A stretch of 64,000 nucleotides of DNA from DASQZT01 sp035638575 (GTDB taxonomy: Bacteria > Acidobacteriota > Terriglobia > Bryobacterales > Bryobacteraceae), in the NCBI GenBank assembly GCA_035638575.1, contig DASQZT010000201.1, positions 11,490 to 75,489 of the forward strand, given 5' to 3'. Below, piece by piece: positions 52,396 to 61,523 of the stretch; the first letter of the stretch is position 1, and the number at the start of each line of letters is the position of its first letter. Below the pieces are notes generated by a model, which saw nothing but the letters and a program-made list of their open reading frames with translations, was not told the origin of the DNA and ran no database searches. The position numbers and the translations under genes are program-made.

Positions 52396-55226
52396 ATGAC
52401 ACCGGATCGTCGGCAAAGGATCGAGCTTCTGTACCATTCGGCCCTTGAACGAGATCCGGGGCAACGCAGAGCGTTTTTAGCCGACGCCTGTCAGTGCGAC
52501 GAGGAGTTGCGGCGTGCAGTGGAACTCCTGCTGGGCCAAGCCAAAAGGATTCGCTTCTCGACCACCCGGCTTGGGAGGCGGCTCCCAGCTTGATCGAAGA
52601 TTCCACTCTCCTCCCGCTGGGTCCCGGCGCGCAACTCGGACCGTACCGCATTGAAGCGCCCCTCGGATCGGGCGGCATGGGCGAAGTGTATCGCGCCAGC
52701 GATCCCCGGCTGCGCCGCGCCGTGGCTCTCAAGGTCGCGTTCGCCCGGTTCAACGAACGCTCCGTGCGGGAGGCTCGCGTGGTCGCGGCGCTCAACCACC
52801 CCAACATCTGCCACATCTATGACGTCGGCCCCAATTACCTGGTGATGGAACTGGTGGAAGGACCGACGCTGGCCGAGCGCCTCCGCCAGGGTCCGTTGTC
52901 TCTCGATGAAGCGTTGGCCATCGCCCGGCAGATCGGCGACGCGCTCGAAGCCGCGCATGAAAAAGGCATCGTCCATCGCGATCTCAAACCGGGCAACATC
53001 AAGATCCGGCCCGACGGAACCGTGAAGGTGCTCGACTTCGGCCTGGCGAAGGTCACCGAGGGAGCGCTGGCGGCCGGTAACCCGGAGAACTCCCCCACCG
53101 TGACCATCGAGCAGGAAACGCGCCCCGGCTCAGTCCTGGGCACGGCGGCCTACATGGCGCCGGAACAGGCGCGCGGCCAGGCGGTCGACAAGCGCGCCGA
53201 TATCTGGGCCTTCGGCGTGGTGCTGTACGAGATGCTCGCGGGGCAGCGCCTCTTCCAGGGAGACACCGTGACAGACATTCTCGCCGCGGTCCTGACCCGG
53301 GAACCCGAATGGAACCGCGTTCCGCCGGTCGCGCAGCGATTGCTGCGCCTCTGCCTGGAGAGAGAGCCGAGACAGCGGCTGCGCGATATCGGCGACGCCC
53401 GATTTCTGCTGGAAGCCGGTGCGCAGACAGCCGTCCCGCCGCCCGCACGGAACTTGCCGTGGAAGGTCGCCACCGCGGCGCTGGCCATCGTAGTGGTCGT
53501 CGCGTTGGCTTCCTTATGGCTGTCCACACGCCGCGCCGCGCCCCCGGTTCTGAGACTCAGCGTCGACCTCGGCGAAGATGCGGCGCTGTCGCCCGTGGAA
53601 AGTGCATCCATGGCGCTGTCTCCAGATGGCTCGCGGATCGTATTTGTGGTTGGACAGCAGCAGCTTCGGAGTTCACAACTCGCCCTGCGCCGGCTGGATC
53701 AGTCGACGGCCACGCCGTTGGCGGGGACGGACGGGGCCCGGTCTCCCTTCTTTTCCCCGGACGGAAAGTCCATCGCCTTCTTCGCCGATGGAAAGCTCAA
53801 GAAAACGGATGCCGCGGGTGGCGCAGCCGTCACGCTGTGCGACGCTCCCAGTCCGCGGGAAGGAAGCTGGGGCGAGGACGACGCCATCATCTTCGCGGCG
53901 AGCAACAAAGGTGGCCTGTGGCGCGTGCCTTCGAGCGGCGGCGCGCCGCAGGAAGTCACGAAGCTCGATCCACAGAATCGCGAGTATTCCCACCGCTACC
54001 CGCAGGTGCTGCCGGGCGCCCACGCGGTGTTGTTCATGAACAGCGTCGACGCCGCGGGCGAGGGCCCCATCGAGGTGTACTCGTTTCAAACCGGCAAGCG
54101 CAAAACTCTGGTGCAGGCCGGCGGCTACGGACACTATCTGCCCAGCGGACACCTGGTCTACATGCACCAGGGCACTCTGTTCGCGGCGCCCATGGATGCC
54201 GGCCGCCTCGAAGTAACCGGTCCCCCCGTGCCGGTGCTGGAGGACGTCAGTTTCCACCCCACCACCGGGGCGGCGGGATTCACGTTCTCACAGTCGGGAA
54301 TGTTCGTCTATGTGGCCACCAGCCCGGAAGATCAGAAACGGCCCATCAGCCTGATGGATGAGAAAGGGAACGTCGAACTGCTGCCGGTCCCGGGGGGATT
54401 GTACTCCCGGCCTCGCATTTCGCCGGACGGATCGCGTCTGGCGGTCGCGGGTAAGGAAGGCACAGCCACCCACATCTGGATCTATGAGTGGGCCACCCGG
54501 CGGTTCGCCCGCCTGGCATTCGATAGCGGCAACTCGGCATTCCCGGTCTGGACACCAGACGGAAAATATCTGGCGTTCTCCACCGATTCGCAGACGCCCG
54601 GTCCAGGAATCTATTGGATGCGAGCCGATGGCGCAGGCGCACCGCAGTGTCTGTTGGAGGGGCAGCACCTGGTGCCGGCTTCTTTCTCCCCAGCCAAACC
54701 GCAGCTTCTCTATGAAGTGCGCGGAGGACCGAACGAGGGTCTCTGGATACTGCCCCTGGACTGGCGCGATCCCGCTCATCTGAAGCCGGGCGTTGCCCAG
54801 CGCGTATCCCAGCCAACGATGGAGAGCCCCGCCGAGTTCTCGCCGGACGGCCGGTGGATCGTCTACGGCGGCGGGCAGGCAGGCAGACCGGAAGTCTTCG
54901 TAGTGCCGTCCTCCGGCCCGGGTGGCCCGTGGCAGATTTCCGAAGGGGGAGTCACCGCAGCCTGGTCGCGTGACGGCCGCCAGTTGTTCTATCAAGGCGT
55001 ACCGGAGACCCAAATCATGGTTACTCCTTACTCCGTTGCCGGAGATTCGTTCTCTCCGGCACGGCCTCACCCATGGAACGACACGAAAGTGAAAAGCTTC
55101 GACCTGATGCCCGACGGCAAGCGCGTCCTAATGGTCCCTGCCGCCGAACAAAAAGAGGCGACCCACGCCGTCTTCCTGCTGAACTTCACGGACACCCTGC
55201 GGCAGCGTATGCCCGCTGGAAAATAA
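52396..55226 (+). CDS. Transmembrane Ser/Thr protein kinase with TolB-like propeller, one-base frameshift near the N-terminus
   Basis: From ATG 52396 the first 49 codons (MTPDRRQRIELLYHSALERD, FLADACQ, DEELRRAVELLLGQ) are the standard leader of this kinase group. The continuation (DSLLDHPAWEAAPSLIEDS) is in the -1 frame; adding one A to the A-run at 52543-52546 restores a continuous protein of about 943 residues. Without that, a GTG at 52494 opens the 910-residue remainder. The kinase follows: GSGGMGEVYRA, VALKV, HRDLKPGN, DFGLAKV, AYMAPEQARGQAVDKRADIW. A membrane helix (VATAALAIVVVVALASLW) leads to a propeller of 'SPDG' repeats. A possible slippage site or an error; otherwise the kinase core looks intact. 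Confidence 0.85.
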
Positions 55227-55292
55227 CCTGCCCTGCAAAGTCAGGTTGACCTCAACCCGGTTTTCCGTTCCATTGATCCCCAACACCCGGGT

Positions 55293-55400
55293 ATGAGCGA
55301 GGAGGAGACCGCCGAAGTGTTGAAGAGTTCTCCGCGAACGGTCAGGCGGGACTGGCAGTTCGCAAGAGCATGGCTCCAGCGGGAGTTAGGCGGCGCGTAG
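55293..55400 (+). pseudogene. Remnant of an ECF-like sigma factor (region 4.2 only)
   Basis: Thirty-five codons: MSEEETAEVLKSSPRTVRRD, then WQFARAWLQRELGG and a stop. This matches the end of acidobacterial ECF sigma factors that accompany Ser/Thr kinases ('SVEETAEVLGVSPRTVKRDW..ARAWLYREL'), including the helix-turn-helix. The frame upstream runs back only to the kinase stop at 55224-55226 and has no region 2. So the rest of a sigma gene has been deleted, or this is a short regulator of independent use. It begins 66 bases after the kinase gene. Confidence 0.6.
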
Positions 55401-55443
55401 CGAGAGACTGGGGAACGGGGGCAGGGTTACGATATCCTGGGAA

Positions 55444-56664
55444 TTGGCCCGAATCTTTCCGTTCCAACCGCTCCGTTACACGGGGAAGGCCGGTCCGCTG
55501 GGGAATCTCGTCACGCAGCCTTACGACAAGATCTCTCCGGCGATGCAGGCCCGATATCTCTCGCTCAGCCCGTACAACCTCGTCCGCGTGATTCTGGGCG
55601 AGCGCCGCGCGGGCGATGGCGGCTCCGACAATGTCTACACCCGCGCCGCGCGGCATCTGAACGACTGGACCGCCGGCGGCATCCTGGCGCGCGATCCCGA
55701 GCCGGGCATCTTTCCGTATTTCCAGGAGTTCACCGATCCCGATTCGGGCGACCGCCTGGTGCGCAAAGGATTCATCGCGCTCAGCGCGGTGGAGGATTAC
55801 AGCGCCGGCATCGTGCACCGTCACGAGCAGACACTCTCCGGCCCCAAGAAGGACCGCCTCGAGCTGCTGCGCCACACGCACGCGCACTTCGGCCAGATTT
55901 TCATGCTCTACCCCGACGCGGCCGGCGCCATCGACGCGCTGCTCGACCAAGCCTCCGCCGCCCGGCCGCTGGCCGAGGTCACCGACGAGTACGGCGCCGT
56001 ACACCGCCTCTGGAAGACCGGCGACGCCCAACGCGTGGAGCAACTGATGTCCGGCAAGAAACTGCTCATCGCCGACGGCCACCACCGCTACGAAACCGCG
56101 CTGGCCTTCCGCGACGAAAACCCAGGGCTCCCCGGCGCGGACCGTGTCATGATGACGTTCGTCAACATGCACTCGCCAGGCCTCCGGATCCTGGCCACGC
56201 ACCGCCTGGTCAGCGGCATCCCGATGGAAGGCTTCCCCGCCCGGTTCCGCGCCGGTTTCGAGGTGGAGGAGATCGATTCGCTCGACCGCCTGAAGCGCGC
56301 CTGGCAGGAGCCGGGCGACCGCACCATCATCGGCGCCGCGATGGGGAATCGCCTGTTCCGCCTGGAATGGCGCGGCGCGCGCGGCGATCCGGACGTGCGG
56401 GTTCTCCACGAACGCCTGTTGTGCGAAGCGCTGGGCATCGGCGAGGAAGCCGTCCGCGACGAGCGGCACCTGCGCTATATCCGCGGCATCGACGCCGCCG
56501 TGGAAGAGGCCCGCAAAGGCGCCGCGCAGATCGCTTTCCTGCTGAAGCCCACCTCGATTCAGCAGGTGGCGGACACATCCTTCGCCGGCGGCGTGATGCC
56601 GCAGAAGTCCACCGACTTCTATCCCAAGCTGCTCTCGGGCCTTACCATCTACAAGCTGGGTTAA
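55444..56664 (+). CDS. DUF1015-family protein
   Basis: 406 residues from TTG 55444 (no in-frame ATG close by; residues ARIFPFQPLRYT are the usual family start). DUF1015 marks include QPYDKISPAMQARYLSLSPY, the central ADGHHRYETALAFRDE and FLLKPTSIQQVADTSFAGGV with QKSTDFYPKLLSGL. The function of this soluble, widely distributed bacterial family is not established; some members lie next to D-3-phosphoglycerate dehydrogenase or serine genes, so a link with amino acid metabolism has been proposed. The neighbours here give no hint. Its length is normal for the family. Confidence 0.9.
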   Translation: MARIFPFQPLRYTGKAGPLGNLVTQPYDKISPAMQARYLSLSPYNLVRVILGERRAGDGGSDNVYTRAARHLNDWTAGGILARDPEPGIFPYFQEFTDPDSGDRLVRKGFIALSAVEDYSAGIVHRHEQTLSGPKKDRLELLRHTHAHFGQIFMLYPDAAGAIDALLDQASAARPLAEVTDEYGAVHRLWKTGDAQRVEQLMSGKKLLIADGHHRYETALAFRDENPGLPGADRVMMTFVNMHSPGLRILATHRLVSGIPMEGFPARFRAGFEVEEIDSLDRLKRAWQEPGDRTIIGAAMGNRLFRLEWRGARGDPDVRVLHERLLCEALGIGEEAVRDERHLRYIRGIDAAVEEARKGAAQIAFLLKPTSIQQVADTSFAGGVMPQKSTDFYPKLLSGLTIYKLG

Positions 56665-56722
56665 CACTCCGCGCCGCCCGGCCGTCCTTCTGGCAGAAAC
56701 AACCTCAGAAGGAGGACAGACG

Positions 56723-57157
56723 ATGCGAAACATACGAATACTCGGACTTCTGGCTCTTGGCAGCCAGTTGTTCGCCGGCGGCTTCTGGCTGCAGTTGGGA
56801 AACCCGGAAGCCAACCCCGAAGCACGCAAGCATAACGCCGTCGTGGTCATCAAGGCCACCGGCTGTCACGATCCGGCGACCGCGCAGGTGATTGCCACGG
56901 CCATCGGCATAGTGGATGGGCAGCGGAAGACCATCGCGCTGAAGGTGACGCCGCTCTCCGAGGAGGGGACCTTCGCGCTCTCGCAGCAGTGGCCGGCAAG
57001 CGGCCATTGGGTCATCCAACTGGTCGGCAGGAATGGCGAGCAGTTCACCAACACGCTGATCAGCGCCGGCCCGCAAGGGCTGGATCGCCTGCATGCCAGG
57101 TCGGACATGAAGCAGTTCCGCGATGCCGACGTGGAGGCGATGCTGAGCAGCAATTAG
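56723..57157 (+). CDS. Small secreted protein of unknown function
   Basis: 144 residues. AGAAGGAGGA is directly upstream of ATG 56723, an excellent ribosome site. A signal peptide (RNIRILGLLALGSQLFA) is followed by a compact beta-rich domain: AVVVIKATGCHDPATAQVIA, KTIALKVTPLSEEGTFALSQ, WPASGHWVIQLVG. A single cysteine in the mature part is notable. No family was recognised. The stop codon merges with the first base of the adjacent palindromic repeat (57157-57249). Confidence 0.65.
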   Translation: MRNIRILGLLALGSQLFAGGFWLQLGNPEANPEARKHNAVVVIKATGCHDPATAQVIATAIGIVDGQRKTIALKVTPLSEEGTFALSQQWPASGHWVIQLVGRNGEQFTNTLISAGPQGLDRLHARSDMKQFRDADVEAMLSSN

Positions 57158-57249
57158 ATGTGGGGCGGACAATCCTGCCCGCGGGCGGCCTTCAGCCGGC
57201 TGGACCCGCTGGAAAGCGGGTCCGCAGCCGAGAACGGCTGCCCCACATC
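57157..57249. repeat. REP-like element of nested perfect hairpins
   Basis: The ends form a perfect 10-bp inverted repeat, GATGTGGGGC (57157-57166) and GCCCCACATC (57240-57249). Inside are two further perfect hairpins: GGACCCGC / GCGGGTCC (57202-57209 and 57216-57223) around TGGAAA, and GCAGCCG / CGGCTGC (57224-57230 and 57235-57241) around AGAA. Elements starting TGTGGGGC are a familiar style of dispersed intergenic repeat in acidobacteria. No coding frame is convincing. It lies between the small secreted gene and the sigma factor start at 57260, so any promoter for that gene must overlap or be upstream of it. Confidence 0.65.
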
Positions 57250-57259
57250 GAGCCTCGAT

Positions 57260-57799
57260 ATGATGACCCTAGTGGCAACGGCTGTGGAAGAGGACGACGG
57301 CCTCATCGCGGCGGCGGCCGAGGGCGACCGCGGCGCCTTCGGCGAGTTGTACGTCCGGTACGCGCGCATGGTGCACTCCATTCTCCTGGCGCGCGTGCCG
57401 GCGGGCGACGCCGAAGACCTGGTGCAGGACGTCTTCGTCTCGGCCATGAAGCAGCTTCGCGGGCTGCGCACGGCGGCGGCGTTTCGCGGCTGGTTGGGTG
57501 CGATCGCGCGCAATCGCGCCATGGATTATTTCCGCGACGCGCGGCGCCGCGAGCCGCTGGATGAAGCCGCCGTTCGAGAGCGCGGCGCCCCCGGCACGCA
57601 GGGTGCTTTTGTGGTCCTGGACGCGATCCGCCGGCTGCCGGAAGCGTATCGCGAAACCCTCATCATGCGGCTGGTGGAGGGCATGACGGGTCCGGAAATC
57701 GCCGAACGAACGGGCCTCACGCCGGAGTCCGTGCGGGTGAACCTGTGCCGGGGCACGAAGATGCTGCGCCAACTGTTGGGAGGAGTGGAAACAAAATGA
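57260..57799 (+). CDS. ECF RNA polymerase sigma factor (partner of FecR-domain protein)
   Basis: 179 residues from ATG 57260 (ATG 57263 is an equal alternative); the frame is open through the repeat upstream but not coding-like. Region 2: GAFGELYVRYARMVHSILL, DAEDLVQDVFVSAMKQL, FRGWLGAIARNRAMDYFRD. Region 4: LPEAYRETLIMRLVEGMTGP followed by EIAERTGLTPESVRVNLCRG, the helix-turn-helix. The stop overlaps the next start (ATGA at 57796), so it is coupled with a membrane FecR-like protein, likely its anti-sigma factor. Confidence 0.92.
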   Translation: MMTLVATAVEEDDGLIAAAAEGDRGAFGELYVRYARMVHSILLARVPAGDAEDLVQDVFVSAMKQLRGLRTAAAFRGWLGAIARNRAMDYFRDARRREPLDEAAVRERGAPGTQGAFVVLDAIRRLPEAYRETLIMRLVEGMTGPEIAERTGLTPESVRVNLCRGTKMLRQLLGGVETK

Positions 57800-58752
57800 G
57801 TGACGATTACCTTTGGGACCGCTCCGGACCGCCCGATCCGGAAATCGAGCGCCTGGAGCGGACGCTCGCGCCGCTGCGCTATCGCCATCGCGCGGACCTG
57901 GCGCAGTTGCCGCGCCGCCCGCGCGTGTGGTGGGCCGCCGCCGCCGCGGTCTTCCTGGGCGCTCTCGCCACCTGGCAACTGCGGGTGCCGCCCGCCCAGG
58001 CTACTTCCTGGCAAGTCGCGAGCCTGGAAGGCGCCGCGCATCTCGGCAGCCGCAACGCCGAGGTCTCCATGTCCGTCGGCGCCGGCCAGATGGTCCGCAC
58101 GGGAAGCGGGTCGCAACTCAGGCTCCAGGCCGACGAAGTGGGCCGGGTGGATCTCGGACCCGACTCGGAGCTGCGCGCCGCCAGCAGCAGCCGGATGGCC
58201 TTGAACCGCGGGCAGCTTCACGCATTCATCTGGGCGCGGCCGCGGGAATTCGTGGTGGACACGCCGTCGGCCCGCGCGGTGGACCTGGGCTGCGAATACA
58301 CCGTCAACGTGGACGAAACCGGCAACGGCCTGCTGCGCGTCGCCATGGGCTGGGTGGCGTTTCAATTCGCCGGCCACGAAGCCTTCATCCCCGCCGGCGC
58401 GGCGTGCGTCACCCGCAAGCGGGAAGGCCCCGGCATTCCGTACTACGAGGACGCGCCCGAAACGTGGCGCCAGGCGCTGGCCGCTTATGAAAGAGGCGAC
58501 GCGGCGGCGCTCGATCCCCTGCTGGCCTCGGCGCGCCCGCGCGACGGCCTCACGCTCTGGCACCTGCTGACGCGCGTTTCGGACCGCGAGCGCCCGGCGG
58601 TCTACGATCGATTCGCACAGCTCGTAACGCTGCCGCCGGAGGTCGCGCGCGAGGGCGTGTTGCGCCAGGACCCGCGCATGATCGATCTCTGCTGGAACGC
58701 CCTGAACCTGGAGAACACCAGTTGGTGGCGCGGTTGGGAGCGCAAGTGGTGA
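57796..58752 (+). CDS. Membrane FecR-domain protein, likely anti-sigma factor
   Basis: 318 residues from ATG 57796, with GGGAGGAG about ten bases upstream. A cytoplasmic tail of about 45 residues precedes one membrane helix (WWAAAAAVFLGALATWQL). The external domain holds a FecR-like beta core: GQMVRTGSGSQLRLQADEVG, DLGPDSELRAAS, LNRGQLHAFIWARPREFVVD, TPSARAVDLGCEYTVNVD. The last 100 residues are helical and specific to this group. It probably binds the sigma factor encoded just upstream and releases it on an outside signal. A TonB receptor is not adjacent, so it is unlike classic FecIRA. Confidence 0.83.
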   Translation: MSDDYLWDRSGPPDPEIERLERTLAPLRYRHRADLAQLPRRPRVWWAAAAAVFLGALATWQLRVPPAQATSWQVASLEGAAHLGSRNAEVSMSVGAGQMVRTGSGSQLRLQADEVGRVDLGPDSELRAASSSRMALNRGQLHAFIWARPREFVVDTPSARAVDLGCEYTVNVDETGNGLLRVAMGWVAFQFAGHEAFIPAGAACVTRKREGPGIPYYEDAPETWRQALAAYERGDAAALDPLLASARPRDGLTLWHLLTRVSDRERPAVYDRFAQLVTLPPEVAREGVLRQDPRMIDLCWNALNLENTSWWRGWERKW

Positions 58753-58753
58753 T

Positions 58754-59683
58754 TCACGGCGCGTAAGACCAGATGTTCTCGACGGCCATCCGCAGGCCCG
58801 CTTCCAAGGCTTCCGGCGTGATCCCGGCGCAGTGCGGCGTGAGCGCGACGTTCGGCAATTTCGTCAGCGGGTGGCCCGGCGGCAGCGGCTCCACGGTGAA
58901 CACGTCCAGCCCCGCACCGGCAATCCGGCCGCTCTCCAGCGCCTCGAGCAGGGCCGCCTCATCGACAATCGCGCCGCGCGCGGTATTGATCAGAATCGCG
59001 CCCGGCTTCATGAGGCCGAACTGGCGCATTCCGATGAAGCCCTCGGTTTCGCGCGACAGGCGCAGGTGGACGCTCACCACATCGCTTTCGCGATAGAGGG
59101 TGTCCAGTTCCAACAACTCGACGGCCGGGATCGGCTTCGGATGCATGGTCCAGGCGACGACACGCATGCCGATGGCCGCCGCGAGCCGCGCGAACTGGCG
59201 GCCGACGGCGCCGAGCCCGATGATGCCGCAGGTCTTGCCGTGCAACTCCACGGATTGGCCGCGCGGCCACTCGCCGCGCCGCGTGGCCGCGTCCATTTGC
59301 GGGATGCGGCGCGCCACGGCCAGCAGCAAGGCCAGCGCATGCTCGGCGATCGAAACGGCGGAGACGCCGGGAGTGTTGGTCACGGTGACGCCGTGGCGCG
59401 CGGCGGCCTCGAGGTCCACGTGATCGGTTCCGGTGCCCCAGACCGAGAGCAGGCGCAAGCGCGGGCAGGCGGCGAAGACGCGAGCGGTGAACCGGGAAGA
59501 CGAGCGGATGTTCAGCACGATCTCCGCCGTGCCGATGCGCTCGATCAGGCGCTCCTCGCTGCCGGGCAGGGTATCGTGATAACGGAGCGTGGCGCGCGCC
59601 GCCAGGTCGGGCCATACGGCGCTCCGGGCGAGCACCGGAGGCGCATCGTCGGGGATCGAGATCTCAGGCAGGACGGCAGCCAT
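58754..59683 (-). CDS. D-2-hydroxyacid dehydrogenase (NAD-binding)
   Basis: 309 residues. The Rossmann motif GIIGLGAVGRQFARL is near residue 155. Catalytic residues sit in INTARGAIVDE (Arg), FTVEPLPPG (Glu) and LTPHCAG (His), the family triad. VWGTGTDHVDLEAA and GVTVTNTPGVSAVSIAEHAL form the N-terminal substrate part. It reduces or oxidises a 2-keto/2-hydroxy acid such as glyoxylate, phosphoglycerate or a related compound; exact substrate unclear. It is divergent from the MFS gene at 59726 with only 42 bases between start codons, so they may be jointly controlled. Confidence 0.9.
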   Translation of the reverse strand: MAAVLPEISIPDDAPPVLARSAVWPDLAARATLRYHDTLPGSEERLIERIGTAEIVLNIRSSSRFTARVFAACPRLRLLSVWGTGTDHVDLEAAARHGVTVTNTPGVSAVSIAEHALALLLAVARRIPQMDAATRRGEWPRGQSVELHGKTCGIIGLGAVGRQFARLAAAIGMRVVAWTMHPKPIPAVELLELDTLYRESDVVSVHLRLSRETEGFIGMRQFGLMKPGAILINTARGAIVDEAALLEALESGRIAGAGLDVFTVEPLPPGHPLTKLPNVALTPHCAGITPEALEAGLRMAVENIWSYAP

Positions 59684-59705
59684 TCGTCCAATATAACGCC
59701 GCGGC

Positions 59706-59714
59706 TGCTATACT
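59706..59714 (+). promoter_or_regulatory. Extended -10 element of the MFS gene
   Basis: TGCTATACT, the same extended -10 sequence seen at 3638. The GTG start at 59726 lies only 11 bases after it, so if this box is used, the transcript would begin about five bases before the start codon and be almost leaderless. On the opposite strand TATATT at about 59690-59695 plays the same part for the dehydrogenase gene, again close to its ATG. No -35 hexamer is obvious in the 42-base gap. Confidence 0.4.
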
Positions 59715-59725
59715 CCAGAAATCCC

Positions 59726-61033
59726 GTGACTCCACCGAACGAGGGCACATTTCATGCGGCCGGCAGGCCCTACCGGTTCACCATCCTGGCCTTTGCCGCG
59801 CTGATGGCCTTCGGAAGCTACTTCGCATACGACAGCGTGGGCGCCATCGAGACCACGCTGATCCAGGCGTTCCATACCGACCGCGCGGGTATCGGAGCGA
59901 TGTACTCGATGTACAGCGCGGCAGCGGTGCTGGCGGTGCTGGCGGCGGGTGTGCTGATCGACCGCCTGGGCGTGCGGCGCGCCAGCATGATCTGCTCGAC
60001 CTTCGTGGTGGTGGGCGCCGCCATGGTGGCGAGCGCACCCAGTCTTCCGGTAATGTACGCGGGACGGCTGCTGTTCGGCATCGGGTCGGAATCGATGATC
60101 GTGGCGCAGAGTGCCATCACCGCGCGCTGGTTCACCGGGAAAGAACTGGCCATGGCGTTCGGCATCACCCTGACGGTGAGCCGCCTCGGCACGCTGTTTT
60201 CCTTCAATACGGAAGAGCTGCTGGCCACGCGCTACGGATTTCGGGGCGCGTTGTGGATCGCCGCGGTGCTGTGCCTGCTGAGCCTGGCGGCCAACTGGAT
60301 CTACACGCTGATGGACCGCCACGCCGAGCCGATACTGCGGCTGCCCGAAGCCGGCTCCGGCGACAAGATCGCGTGGGGCGACATCGGCAAGTTTCGTCCG
60401 TCGTACTGGTTTGCGGTGATGATCTGCGTGACGTTCTACTCGGCGATTTTTCCGTTCACCGCGCTGGCGACGGACTTCTTCCACGACAAGTGGGGCATGC
60501 GGATGGCGTCGGGCGAAGGGCTCGGGTTCCTGGGGGGCGTGTTCTACAACCTGACCCACATGTTCACGACGGCACAGGGCACGACGTCGATCATCATCGC
60601 GGCGTCGATGGTGCTGGCGCCGTTCGCCGGCAGGCTGGTGGACCGCATCGGGCGCCGCGCGACGCTGATGGTAATCGGATCGCTGCTGATGGTTCCGGCG
60701 CACCTGGCGATGGGGCTGACGGCGATCCAGCCGGTATTTCCGATGATCGTGCTGGGCGCCGCGTTCGTGCTGGTGCCCGCCTGCATCTGGCCATCGGTGC
60801 CGCTGATTGTGGACGAGCGGCGGGTGGGGACGGCTTTCGGGCTGATGACGGCGATCCAGAATCTCGGGCTGCTGGCGTTTCCGTGGGTGAACGGCGCGCT
60901 GCGGGACGCGACCCACGGGTACACGGCGAGCCAGGTGATGTTCGCCGGGCTGGGGTTGCTGGGACTGCTATTCTCCTGGCTGCTGTTGCGCGCGGACCAT
61001 CGGGAAGGGGGGCGGCTGGAGCGGGCGAGGTGA
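59726..61033 (+). CDS. MFS transporter, MFSD1-like
   Basis: 435 residues from GTG 59726; a longer frame exists, but it would overlap the divergent gene. Twelve hydrophobic segments are seen. AFGSYFAYDSVGAIETTL in the first helix and loop, LIDRLGVRRASM (MFS loop 2-3 motif), GIGSESMIVAQSAITARWF and the second-half GRLVDRIGRRATLMVIG match the MFSD1-type branch, whose animal member exports dipeptides from lysosomes. Transport in this bacterium could concern a small organic acid or peptide; the adjacent hydroxyacid dehydrogenase makes an organic acid attractive, but this is only inference. Confidence 0.88.
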   Translation: MTPPNEGTFHAAGRPYRFTILAFAALMAFGSYFAYDSVGAIETTLIQAFHTDRAGIGAMYSMYSAAAVLAVLAAGVLIDRLGVRRASMICSTFVVVGAAMVASAPSLPVMYAGRLLFGIGSESMIVAQSAITARWFTGKELAMAFGITLTVSRLGTLFSFNTEELLATRYGFRGALWIAAVLCLLSLAANWIYTLMDRHAEPILRLPEAGSGDKIAWGDIGKFRPSYWFAVMICVTFYSAIFPFTALATDFFHDKWGMRMASGEGLGFLGGVFYNLTHMFTTAQGTTSIIIAASMVLAPFAGRLVDRIGRRATLMVIGSLLMVPAHLAMGLTAIQPVFPMIVLGAAFVLVPACIWPSVPLIVDERRVGTAFGLMTAIQNLGLLAFPWVNGALRDATHGYTASQVMFAGLGLLGLLFSWLLLRADHREGGRLERAR

Positions 61034-61523
61034 AATCCGCAGCTTTAGTTGCGTTTTCTGTGAAGAAAACAAAGGAATCTGGGCCTTTTTTCCGCAAGTT
61101 TCTTTGCGTTTTTGGAACCGTTCGCCGGTTGTGGCGCCAGGACTGGAGGCGCTGGAATCCTTTTACGCCATCATGCTAGCACGCGGGTCAAGGCTTGGAA
61201 GGTTAAGTTGTTGAATCTATAGAGCAATATTGTTGTGACTGGGTTTTCAGGCGGGGGGATCAATTGTGCCGGCCCGTCTGGAATTTGAGGTTAAGCGGCT
61301 TAATTTCAGTAGGTTGTACGTTTCGCACTGAGGCAGTTTGATGATCTCCTGTGCTACCCAGTAATGCCAGTCGCCTATGGCTTCCATGGTTGACTCGCCT
61401 GGATCGATGGCGTCCAGTAGCGAGCGAGGAACGGCCATCTTCCGCCGCTGCCATCGGGCCAAGACTGGCAGATGTCGTGCAAGCAGACGTCGTCCGGTTC
61501 TAGTTTTACCTAGCCGCCTTAGT
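61034..61523. other. Intergenic region with a weak 71-codon frame
   Basis: On the minus strand 61247-61462 encodes 71 residues (MARWQRRKMAVPRSLLDAID, MEAIGDWHYWVAQEIIKL). It looks protein-like in its middle, but has no clear ribosome site, unusual length and no recognised family, and may be the remnant of a larger gene. The rest of the region is AT-richer than the surrounding genes and contains runs of A and T around 61060-61115 without a stem. No RNA gene was seen. Confidence 0.3.

Noticed and set aside
57158..57259. N-terminal extension of the sigma factor through the repeat
   Set aside because: The 34 extra codons are a translation of the palindromic element and show no sigma-like residues; ATG 57260 fits the family start.
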